Assembly (NCBI GenBank): GCA_020744425.1 | Contig: JAGMUV010000006.1 | Span: 3,038,001 to 3,102,000, forward strand | Source: Dactylonectria macrodidyma | Taxonomy: Eukaryota; Ascomycota; Sordariomycetes; Hypocreales; Nectriaceae | Length of the DNA: 64,000 nucleotides | Direction: 5' to 3' | Shown here: positions 23,455 to 34,000 of the stretch, piece by piece | Layout of the letters: each line of letters starts with the position of its first letter | How positions within the stretch are numbered: the stretch's first letter is position 1 | Made by a program: the position numbers and the translations under genes | Notes under the pieces: generated by a model | The model's database searches: none | What the model was told of the DNA's origin: nothing | The model's input: the letters and a program-made list of their open reading frames with translations, nothing else

Positions 23455-25626
23455 TTAAACATCTGTGCTCAACTCATCTTGTGTCGTGAATACCTTATGC
23501 ATACGCCGGCTGACTGCCTGTCCTACTGTTCGATCAGAGATAGCCCCGTCCTTGTTGGCGCTCTTCCGTATGTCCTCCAACAACAACGGTCCCTCAGCCT
23601 CAAGCTTGCACACGAGTTCACTGACGCTGCTAAACTCGGCGGCGATGCCGTACGCAATAGGCGCCGTGACACGCACAATCTCCTGCAGCATGCGCACGTA
23701 GGTATCCCGGGTGTCCTCGCCCGTCTTGACCTGCCCGCTCTCCATGCAGAATCCCGCGCCGAGCGTCGCGCGGTCGCGCTGCTTGCGGTACGGCACCGTC
23801 GACACGTGCTGCGTGAAGACGGCGATCCACTGGGCCGTCTCGAGTGGGATCGTCGTGTGGTGGATGAGCACGTCGTGCATCACCTGCAGCTGGAGCAGGG
23901 CGTCGTCGATCTTTTCCTCGGGCACGTATTCCGGGATTGCCGCCGCCGTCCTGCGCCGTTGCGGCGCCGTCGTCGGCTCCTGGGATCGGACGTGCGACGT
24001 AAACTGCCGGTTGCGCAGGTTCCGGTTCTTGCGCATCCAGGGCGTCAGACCCTCGAGGAGGTAGATGATTTGGTTGCCACCGAGGTGCCGCTGCATCCTG
24101 CCGACATGGGCTTCGAGGTCGTCGGCCAGGGCCATCTTGACAAACTCGTCGGCCGTCAGGAGGACCAGTACATGCTTCTCATCTTCGATGCGCAGCGGGA
24201 GCGGCTCCCAAATGCCCAGGTCGTCGTTGTATCGACTGCGCACTTTCCTCCGCCACTTGATGACGTTGTCGACGGGACTATCCCAGGTGGTGTACTGGAC
24301 GTCCAAGCCCTCCAGTAGCGTCTCGAGTTGCACCTTGATCGTGGGGTTGAGAGAGGAGGGCATGTCGACCATCATCTCTGGAGTCGAGACCTTCTTGTCC
24401 GTCCGAAGTTTGTTGACTTCGGCCAGGGCAGCCATGCGATCCTTCTCGCGCGCCTTGTCCTCCTTTGCCTGCAACTTATCGAGGCGCTTCTTTTCCTTGT
24501 CAACTTCCTTGGCCGCCGCTCTCGCTTCTTTCTCTCGGGCCCGCTCCGAGGCTGATCGCTGTGGTTTCGCCGTAGTCCGCGTCCGCGACCTTGAGGATAT
24601 AACGTCGCTTTGTGAGCGTTGCAACTGTGATCGGCGACATCTCGCAATGTCAAAGTCGGCAACGTCTGGGAACTCCTCCTCAGATCCATCAGAACCAGAA
24701 TCCTCGATGTCAATGACTACCGGTCTGGTTGGTGGGGGCGAGGAGTCAAAGGAACGGTTCTCCGGGGCCGAGCTGGATATTGGATCCCACGCAGCATTGC
24801 GTCTCGTCGGTTTTGCGACTGGCGCAGGTGTCTCCCCTATGTATATCGGCCTAGCTTCTCGCGGCTTTGGGACTGACGCTGGGACTGGTGCCGGATCTGG
24901 AGGTCTCGGAGAGCTCCCAAAAGGGTCTGAAGAATCGGGCACGACTGTAGCTCGGTGCAACGTGGGACGTGGTGGACTTGCCACTGGATACGACGATGCA
25001 GGCACAGTTGTAGTTTGTTGCGCTGTGGGTCGAGGGGAGCTCGCAAACGGATCCGAACTCTGGATGGACAGCGCCGGATGTGTCGTCGAGGCTGGACGAG
25101 TCTCGGCAATACGAGCCTTGAGTACTGGAACTTCTGGTGATAAGACGGGTTCCGGGGAGCTGGTAATATCAATGGGTTCGTATGCCCCAGGCGCTCGTGC
25201 TGTGTTCGTCCGCACGCTTGGCCCAGGCAGTTCTCCAAGGGGAGTGCGTTTGCCTGGAGGGCTGGATCCTCTCGCCGGGGAAAGCTTGCGCTTGCCTCCC
25301 GTCGAGGTTCCTAGTATTGGCTCGTCGAGATCTATGGTAGTATCGAAGTCGTCGGAGAGCACATGGGTGGATCCTCTAACTGGAGAAAGCTTGCGCTTAC
25401 CTCCCGTCGAAGTTGTTAATATCGGTTCGTCGAGGTCTATAGTGGTGTCGAAGTCGTCGGAGAGAAAGAGGAAGTCATCAGAGAGCACATGGCTAGTCGT
25501 ATCCGCCGTCGTAGCCACCCGGCGCGTCGCCGTCACAGCGTCATGACGTGCATTCCCGTATCTATTTCGAGCGGCGGGCGGAGGAGGCGGGCTGGAGGAG
25601 ATGAGATCAATGACGTCTGGCGCCAT
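23455..25626 (-). CDS. EME1: EME1/MMS4-type subunit of the MUS81 crossover junction endonuclease
   Basis: Non-catalytic partner of MUS81 in the structure-specific nuclease that resolves branched DNA. Single exon, 723 residues from ATG 25626, chosen because MAPDVIDLISSSPPP starts with a typical SUMO-interacting motif (VIDL) also seen at this place in EME1 proteins; an in-frame ATG lies 48 nt upstream. The N-terminal 350 residues are Ser/Pro-rich and disordered with SSDPF-like repeats. A Lys/Arg/Ala/Glu coiled-coil stretch follows, then the ERCC4-like domain (HVLVLLTADEFVKMALADDL, then IIYLLEGLTPWMRKNRN) and the C-terminal helix-hairpin-helix region ending in DRTVGQAVSRRMHKVFTTQD. The ERCC4 nuclease signature (GDxxnERKxxxD) is absent, as expected for the non-catalytic partner. 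Confidence 0.88.
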   Translation of the reverse strand: MAPDVIDLISSSPPPPPAARNRYGNARHDAVTATRRVATTADTTSHVLSDDFLFLSDDFDTTIDLDEPILTTSTGGKRKLSPVRGSTHVLSDDFDTTIDLDEPILGTSTGGKRKLSPARGSSPPGKRTPLGELPGPSVRTNTARAPGAYEPIDITSSPEPVLSPEVPVLKARIAETRPASTTHPALSIQSSDPFASSPRPTAQQTTTVPASSYPVASPPRPTLHRATVVPDSSDPFGSSPRPPDPAPVPASVPKPREARPIYIGETPAPVAKPTRRNAAWDPISSSAPENRSFDSSPPPTRPVVIDIEDSGSDGSEEEFPDVADFDIARCRRSQLQRSQSDVISSRSRTRTTAKPQRSASERAREKEARAAAKEVDKEKKRLDKLQAKEDKAREKDRMAALAEVNKLRTDKKVSTPEMMVDMPSSLNPTIKVQLETLLEGLDVQYTTWDSPVDNVIKWRRKVRSRYNDDLGIWEPLPLRIEDEKHVLVLLTADEFVKMALADDLEAHVGRMQRHLGGNQIIYLLEGLTPWMRKNRNLRNRQFTSHVRSQEPTTAPQRRRTAAAIPEYVPEEKIDDALLQLQVMHDVLIHHTTIPLETAQWIAVFTQHVSTVPYRKQRDRATLGAGFCMESGQVKTGEDTRDTYVRMLQEIVRVTAPIAYGIAAEFSSVSELVCKLEAEGPLLLEDIRKSANKDGAISDRTVGQAVSRRMHKVFTTQDELSTDV
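25264..25473 (-). repeat. Tandem duplication of a 105-bp (35-residue) segment in EME1
   Basis: Two copies, 25264-25368 and 25369-25473, each encode SDDFDTTIDLDEPIL followed by TSTGGKRKLSP. They lie in the disordered N-terminal region and each carries an IDLDEPI motif that resembles a SUMO-interacting site. Confidence 0.88.
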
Positions 25627-27486
25627 GGCATCGAATTGCCTCGCAGGAAAGCATCGGCGGAGAAGATTGCACACTGCGTCTCAAGGTGATATGCAAGCGA
25701 TCCAAACTTCCAAAGTGGGGTGGGATGGCAGTTGGGGAGCGTGGAGACGCGACGGCTTGGGTGGGTTGCAACACGTCCAAACGCCAAAGTCACGTGCACC
25801 ACTTAAGCATCACTATCTTATTGCATTCCAGGTAGAATGCAACCACTGGCGATAACCTCAAAAGCTGATGGGGCATGATGGCTTGAATTCATCCAAATGG
25901 GATAATCAGTCTCCCTCAGTTTAGCCAAATATTCTACACCAATTAATTACAGCCTACTCCGTACAACCCTTGAATTCCACGATGCAGGCCCCGCTTCCCA
26001 CCCAGCCATCGCCCATCCCGTCTCCCGTGAAACATTCGTCGCATGCCGCCGAAGTCTTGCCCAATGCCACCGTAGCATCCTAGGCTGGAAACGAAACTTT
26101 GCGGCAGTCCCTTCGACAGCTGTCTCGCCCCTTGCCTTTTGCACGCGCCATGCCGGGTTGTTCGGTGATTGCAACGCTTTTGGCGCCGTGACAGGGGAGA
26201 ATGGCTTCGTCGACCTAGGACCGAGTTGGACGGAAACTCCGACAGTCCGCAAACTGCTTTGGAGCGGGGAACGGAGACAATGAGCCGGCAGCTTGGGAAG
26301 CGGAGGGATTGGAACGTCGTACAGTTTCTGTGAGATGGGGTGATAAGTCTTGCATGGTGGTATAGGGTAGCTCTTCGGTCAAAGGGCGAATGAGACGAAA
26401 TGCTTCTGTTGATGAAACCTAACATGCATGCCATTCACCAATCTGGGTAGATAGATGCGAGTCTGTTTCTTGTGTTACTTTAGATGATCAAAATTGCCAG
26501 CCTTTACATCCATACCATTGTCGAAATACGAGTCACCTTACGCGCACGAATGAAATTTGGAACTATTGGTTTGTGGCTTCAAGACGATGCGTTCCAGTGA
26601 CCACGACAGGATCACGAAGTCCAATATTTCCGCGGGCCCAGCTCTCACAACGGCACGGCAATTCCAGATTCGTAAGAAGCGAAACCATCAAAGCCACCGC
26701 ATCGACCTGCAACAGCAATATCGAAAATTGGGGTGCTGGACAACGGCCCCGCCATCGTGAATCATGCAACATGTCGGGAGCTCGTCTGCTGGGACTATCA
26801 TGTCGATAGTGACGACATGGCGAGACAACATATTGCCTACCGACTACGGATAATAAAAACGGCAAGCCGCCTCATACGTCAACAAGGATCAATCTTACAC
26901 ATTGGAAACAACGAGACGAGAAAGACCCAGCCTCGCATGCAGCCACAGTCCGGGATGCAGATCCATGGATCGTCGTGTGAATATGGACGTACGTGCGCGA
27001 CCGAGGCTGGGAAAGGGGACAAGAAAGCAAATAAAATCGCTTGTAGCTGGAACAGTCCACAACAAGTCCGTGACGAGCAGTTCGTGCCGCTTGGTCGAAA
27101 GCCAGCATGGGCACCCAGACCCTGGGGGGCGGGCGGAATAATACCTACAGCATCGACAAGGCTGATGGTGAGACTGGGACGAAGGCTGCCAACTGCCAGC
27201 AGGAAGATCTGGCAGTGCATATCCGCACATACCTAGGGACGCACATGGTACTGTAGGAACAGTACGTACAAGTGGCATGGGAACACGCCAGGCAGCACCC
27301 TGCCTGTGGCACGAGCTGTCGACCCTTTCTGTTGATGCATGTCTTTGGTCCGCCGATTCAGGGATTTGCGTGCGGTTTGGGGGTCGGATCTTGGCCGGCT
27401 CGAAGCGCTGAAGCAAGTCTGAGACGCTATCGGTCTCCCCAGGGTTGCAGTTGCACAGCAGACCGTCCGAGAGTGCAGATATGCAC

Positions 27487-27519
27487 GTACGGACATAATA
27501 CCGTAAAATATGTCCGTAC
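27487..27519. repeat. Perfect 11-bp inverted repeat (GTACGGACATA)
   Basis: Arms 27487-27497 and 27509-27519 with an 11-nt loop, followed by a direct repeat TTTATGGTGGCAT (27535 onward). Possible protein-binding site or chance hairpin. Confidence 0.6.
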
Positions 27520-29637
27520 GGTAGCAGCGGGATCTTTATGGTGGCATACTTTATGGTGGCATCCCAGTAGTTGATCACCCATTGTAACAGGGGAAACGAG
27601 CAAGGAGGGCGCGCGCGGATGAGACCTTGTCCGCCAACCCTCCGCAGCCGTCTTCGCCTTCGCGTCCCGCCAGGGTACTTGACGACTTGCACTGTGAAGT
27701 TTGCAGATGAACGATGAACCTGGGCGACAGGGAAAAAAAGAGCCGACGACCTGAAACGAACCATGGTGGAGGGCTTCCAGCAACGTATTTGCTTCTTTTC
27801 TAGAGGCTAAGGCGCGAAGGCGTTGGCCACTGAAGCTTTGTTTGGGTGCAGAAAGACACAGACTTGCTTCTTTCCATGGAGAATGGTGCCATTCGCTGCC
27901 ACCCTGGACCGACCCCCCAACTGCCATGGGTTCTGGGGCGCGGGTCGCAAGTCTCGCCTCGCCCGCGATGGGCCTAACAGACTCACAGAACTCACACCAG
28001 CGAACCCCCGGCGTGGCCCCATTGGACAAGGAAGGTTTCACAGGTGGGATGTGATTCTTTTGACTCTTCCGGTTCAGATAAGACAGTCGACGGCCAAGAA
28101 GAGGGAGTAGCCGAGCGAGTTGATGCAGAGATGAGTGCGCGTGCCTCAGACTTGGAGAGGTGAGTTTGTGTAGTATCGGGGCAGCAGTCCAGATGACCAA
28201 CAAACAAATGGCACCCATCAAAAGCAAATTCGCCAACGCATCGCGGCCTAGCGCTTGGAGTGCTTAGTGGCCCCGAGTGTACGTACGAAGCAGTACAGAA
28301 CAGTAGGTTATAGTGCCCAGAGCGGTATGCATCTGGTGGATGCATCTGGAGCATCTAGATTCTGGAGTTGTCTGTCTGCCGCCCCGTCCCCTGTGTGGCC
28401 CGTGGTGGGAATTTGAGGCCGCAATCCACTGCAGCCAAATCCGCCAAAAGTGGGCGGAGAGGAACACAGGCCGATGTCTAGCCCCCTTTTGACTGGTTTG
28501 GGAGTTGGCGGGGCAAGGGCATGGCTTGAAGAGGCTCGAAGAGTGACGGCCAAGACTGAGTGCTACGGACGTGTGATGCTGGCTCCGACCACGTTTAGTA
28601 GATGTCTGGACCATGGTACGGTAGCATAGCACTACGACTGTATGTAGTATTCTGTGTTTTGAAGCGCAGGTCGTAGAAACAAGAGCGCGCACATGACGGA
28701 GGTGTATCGTGGTCTGGACTGTCACCTGTGTGCTGATATTGCATGTTAGGCGCGCTTTGCCGTGCACCATGCATGTCCTGTGGATCTTTGGCCATGAATC
28801 CAAGACCATGGCCCGCGGACCGTTGGCCGTCGGAATCGAAGGATCTGCAGACTGCAAAGTAAAAAAAAGTTTGCGTGCCTGGCAATCCCATCAGCGGCAC
28901 GGCGAGCGGCCGCTACCAACCTACCAGGACGTCGGGTGTCCCTTTCCCAGCCCCTGAAATGACAGAGGTAATATCAAGGAGAGAGAATCTCTGGTGGTTG
29001 GTTTCCCTGGGCGCGTATGAGTGGCTGTGCGAAACGGAACCGGTGTGGATGGTGATATCGATGGTGGTGGTAGATTGGAATTGGGGGATTGATGAGAGAG
29101 AAGGGCGGACAAAAAAGCAGCCGACACCGCGTGGCCTAACCTCACGCGTGCACTGCGCACAGGTTTTAGTCGTCTCCAGCAGCCACGGCCCCTGAGGCTT
29201 GGTAAGCTAACAACGGGTTGGTTGAGCTATTGTGCTGTGTGCATTATTGATCTACAAGCTAATTACTACACATGTCATCCTCAATGCCAGCGGAGTTTGC
29301 TACACAATCACTAGTGCGCACACAGAGAGAGGCTGGGCCTAGGCCTCTTCGCAACAGCTGGGTCGATGGCTCAGGGGCCCCGGAACCGCGGAGACCAGGG
29401 GAGCATAGACGCTAAAAAGGGCCGGGCGCGCGGGCCAGGCACCACGAAAGCCCCCTCCATCCCAGCCCAAAGCCAAGACCACTCCGTACCCCTAATGCTC
29501 GGCTGGCCGTTGTGCGCTGGGCTCATTGGCGATTCTTAATTTTTTGTAAGGTTAGCACAAATCTGTTTTGGCTTCCAGATGCACAATTTGGGGACCCCCC
29601 GTTACGCTGTGGCGGCTGTGACAGCGCCCCCGGTGAG

Positions 29638-29678
29638 CCCCTAAAATCGACAGCGTCCCCTGCCCCTAAACAACCCCT
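29638..29678 (+). promoter_or_regulatory. Cluster of four CCCCT (STRE-like) elements
   Basis: CCCCT at 29638, 29657, 29663 and 29674, with a further one at 29489. CCCCT/AGGGG is the stress-response element bound by Msn2/4-type zinc-finger factors. Function here is inference, and the nearest gene start is 1.4 kb away. Confidence 0.3.
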
Positions 29679-31049
29679 AATGCGTTCGCCGCCCGAACAC
29701 GGTTACATTCGTACAGTGGGCTATGCAGCTCGCACAGGCTACAGCGCAGAGATGCTGCTGGGCACCGCCCGCTAGCTGCTAAGGCTGCATAGTGCCGAAG
29801 AACGCAGCCAATGCATAGTCAGTTCCAGTCACAATGCCAATGCACTAAATTACTTCTGCCGCCAGTGCACTCTCCACTAATTCATGACGAAGCACCACTG
29901 AACGTTGGGCCCTGAGGCGTTTCCCCTTCCCCCCTGGCATGAGCCCTGCAGGTCCCACGGTGCCATTCCGTTCGGGCCCTGGTTTCTTTTCTGCGCCATC
30001 ACGCACCCTCAACCCTCATTCATCCTCACCTATGCCAATTCTGTCCCAGTCCCGCCCAGTCCCAGACCCTCCATGTCTGTCCCTTCTGTTCGCGGGTACT
30101 TGTCATGCTCGCGTATTTTGTAGCACAATCACAGGTACCTTGTAGTGTCCCTCCTGAATGGAACGAGCCAACCGTCAAACGCCTCTTTGGTGCAGGTGTG
30201 TCCACCATCCAACTCCACCATTCACTCCCACAATTCCACTGCCACGCCCTCGTCAACCCATGTCCAAAGAACTTGAACCAGACCCCCAGCATGAGAACCC
30301 CCAGTTCTTCGTGCCAGTACGCACCAACACCAGCGCCAGCGCCAACGACCATCTTTTTTTCTTCTCCCAGCCGTTTGTCGCGTTTCGGTTCCATCTTTTT
30401 CGTCCATCGCGTCGTCTTCGTGGTTTGTCATTGCCGTTGTCTACTCCTCCATCCTCTTTCCTTCCCGACGAAACCCTCCCTGGAGAGGTGTATCATCCAG
30501 TTTTGTCGCCTCGTCTCTCAGCGTCTTCAGCGTCAAGACCTTTGCAACACTACATTACTCGTCGTTGGAACGAGGTCGAATCCGTCACCGGCCTTAACAC
30601 TGTCCCCTGTTTAATTACAATCCCCATTACTCAACCCCCCCACACCCCTAGTTGGGGATAAACAGTAGCCGCTTTGTCTCGCTGCCAGACCTGCTTGCTC
30701 TGGCCACTCGAACTGCGACTCGCGACCTGCGACACCAACCTGCAAGTCTGCGACCGACTGCTTCCCGCGAGACTGTCTGGGACACGCTTTATGAAAAAAA
30801 TAGGATCCCAGCGCGAGCCACTACCCACGAGAGAGCTTCCGCTTTGCTCTTCCCGCTTCTGCTACCGCTTGCAGACTTTATGACGCTCTGAATAACGAAA
30901 CGCTCGAGTCCTCTCCTTTTCGTGGGGCCTGATTTGATCCCCAAGCCCATTGCGGCACCGCCTTTGGCCTTCACCACCACAACCCGACGGCATCACGAGA
31001 GCCTCGACAACCACTCGCGCAACCCCAAAACAACCCCCGATCCCTAGCC

Positions 31050-34000
31050 ATGGCGAGCTCGCCACCGGCCTCGCCTGGGGGACAGCTCCCTCAGCGGCCC
31101 CTGAGCGCCATTGCCTCCAGGACTGCGCCCCGGAGCAATAGTCGCATGAGTATCTCCAGCAAGACGGGAGGCGGCAGTCGAGCCTCTGACGAAGAGAGTC
31201 GCACCGCAGTCAAAGTCGGTACGTTGCGCATCCTGTCTTTTATGCTTTTTCTTTTCTTTTTGCTTTTTTATTGTTCTTCCCTTCGTGTCCTTTGACTCGG
31301 TTGCGGCTGTTCTGGTCTCCCTTGCAGCATGTCGAATCCGGAAGTTGACCCTAGTTTGCGTACAGTTGTTCGTGTTCGACCGCCTCTGAACTCGAACGAT
31401 CCCGGCTACGATTTGATCCCGCAACGCTTTCAGCGCTCGACGGTCCAAACCACATCCGACACAAACCTCACAATTGACTCGCCTCAAGGTCGCAAGCTGT
31501 TTGTCTTTGACCGTGTCTTCGGCCCCGACGTTATGCAGGACGGCATCTGGGACTACATTTCCGACTGTATTGGCGCCTTCACCCAGGGTTACAACGTCTC
31601 TCTGCTGGCGTATGGACAGTCCGGCGCCGGAAAATCATACACCATGGGCACCTCGGGCCCTGGCGAGCAATACGACGCCGAGTTGATGGGTGAGCATCAT
31701 ACATCCCGGGTCTATCCCTTCCGCTACAGGCGGACCACATGAATGGCACATACATGCCACATAGGACAGACGTACTGACCAAATTGACTTAGGCGTCATT
31801 CCTCGCGCTGCCGCCGCCCTATTCGAGAAGCTCGATGCGCCCAAGTCTAGTCCAAAGACGACCAACCGGAATTCAATGTCCCACTTGCGAACTCCCCGGG
31901 GGTACGGCCAGCAAAACGACCTCGGCGATCGCGCTTGGTCACTCAAGGCCACCTACGTCGAGATCTACAACGAGCAGCTTCGCGATCTGTTGGTCCCCGA
32001 GAATACCCCCACCAGCGAACGCGGAAACGTTGCCATCCGCGAGGACGTAAAGGGTAACATCATCCTCACGGGCTTGCGCCAGGTCGAGATTAACTCGGTC
32101 GACGATCTCATGAATGCCTTAAACTTCGGCTCCAGCATTCGCCAGACCGACGCCACCGCCATCAATGCCAAATCATCACGCTCCCATGCCGTCTTCTCGC
32201 TCCAGCTTGTCCAGCGTAAAAACAAGGCCGCCCCCACCCCGGGGGCCGAGAAGCGCTTCTCTGTTCCTCTTGAGGCTATGACTGGCCAAGAAGTCTCCAT
32301 CACCACAGATAGCAAGTTGCACTTTGTCGATCTCGCAGGTAGTGAGCGTCTCAAGAACACTGGCGCCCAGGGTGAACGCGCCAAGGAGGGAATCTCCATT
32401 AACGCAGGTCTTGCTGCCCTCGGCAAGGTCATCAGCCAGCTCTCGTCCCGCCAGGCAGGATCTCACGTCTCATACCGCGACTCTCGCCTTACTCGACTGC
32501 TCCAGGACTCATTGGGTGGTAACGCCATCACCTACATGATTGCTTGTGTAACCCCCGCCGAGTTCCACCTGAGCGAGACCCTCAACACTGTCCAGTACGC
32601 CCAGCGCGCCCGAGCGATCCAATCCAAGCCCCGGATCCAGCAGATCGAGGAGGGTGACAAGCAGGCCGTCATCGACCGACTTAAGGCCGAGGTCTCGTTC
32701 CTGCGAGAGCAGATCCGCATTGCCGATCGTGGCGGCTCCAGCCCCCGACGTACCGCACCAGGTATTAGCAACGAGCGCTCAGAACGCCAGAGCGAGCGCG
32801 AAACCGAGCTGCAAAACCAGCTGCTCGATACCCAGGAGAACTACACGGCGCTCAGTCAGCGTCACGCCCGGTTAATCTCGCAGATGGCCAGGGCCCGTGA
32901 ACAAGAAACAGACGAAAGCCAACACCGAGAAGATTCCCTCGACGAGAGCGCCACTGACCGCCTCAACCGCTCCAACTCGTTCGCCCAAGCCGTGGAACAA
33001 GTTGTCCTAGAGTACGAAAAGACGATCCAAACCCTAGAACAGTCCCTGTCTAGCACCCGCGGTACACTGTCTAACACCGAAACCAACCTCCTTGAAAAGG
33101 AATCCAAGTGCGCCTACGTCGAGACCATCAACACCCAGCTTCAAGCCCGCCTTCAGAAACTCATGGATCGGGAAGCGAGCACGGAGAATTATCTCCACGA
33201 CCTCGAGTCTAAGCTCGATGGTCATACGAGTGGTGAGGAGAAGAATGCCACCATCATCATGGAGCTGCGCAAGGAGATTGCTCGCGTACGAGAAAACGAG
33301 GCCTCATGCGAGGACTACATCTCAACCCTCGAAGAGCGTCTCGCCGAGGCCGACCAGGATGCCGAGCTGATGCAGCGCGAAGTTGATCGGCTGGAACAGG
33401 TTATTGAGCGCCAACGGAGCCTTGGCAAGCTCGACTCGCTGCTCCACGAGCTCGACAACATCCAGGACGGCAAGAAGCAGGAGGCTGAAGCCCAGGCTGT
33501 CCCAGAAACAACTAACGGTGTCTCCCGCCGCGGCAAGGCCGATCACTCCCGGACTCAGTCGCACGTCAGCCGACACAGCCATATTGAGGAACCTATCCCC
33601 GAGGACGATGAGGAGGGCGTCGATACCAAGATCAGCACCGTCAAAGAGGAAGCTGACGAGGATGTGTTTGAGGGTGGCCGCTTGGAGAAGCCCAATGGCG
33701 ACTTTGCCCCCCAGAGTCCCGCCCAGTCCAAGTTTGTCGCCGACAAGTTGGAGAATGTGACACAGGAGCTCTTTGACCTGCGTGTCGAGCATGAGACGAC
33801 GCTCAACGACTTCGATTCCCTGCAGGCCAAGTACGAAGAGGCCATGCGTAACCTCTCAGAGCTCCAGGACGCCGTAGACGAGGCTCGCCATCCTAACGTT
33901 AACCGACCCCGCGACTCCGTCATGTCCATCACTTCACCCACCGAGACCCGCCCCGACTCATTCCTATCTGACGAGAGATCCAGCGATATGAAGGACGGAC

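Larger units (their letters stand above)
25627..31049. other. Gene-poor stretch, 5.4 kb
   Basis: No convincing gene on either strand, although several open frames of 100-290 codons exist (for example 26895-27764 minus). Composition varies: a small perfect hairpin at 27487-27519, a cluster of CCCCT elements at 29638-29678, and a C/T-rich last kilobase that looks like a long promoter plus leader for the kinesin. A lineage-specific gene or long non-coding RNA cannot be excluded from sequence alone. Confidence 0.5.

Noticed and set aside
26895..27764. 289-codon open frame on the minus strand in the gene-poor stretch
   Set aside because: No domain, composition typical of antisense noise (Arg, Pro, Ser, Cys scattered), and overlapping frames of similar length exist on both strands.
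31327..31365. Earlier acceptor (TTGCAG at 31322-31327) for kinesin exon 2
   Set aside because: Splicing there puts the motor domain out of frame; the acceptor at 31365 joins VKV to VVRVRPPL in frame.
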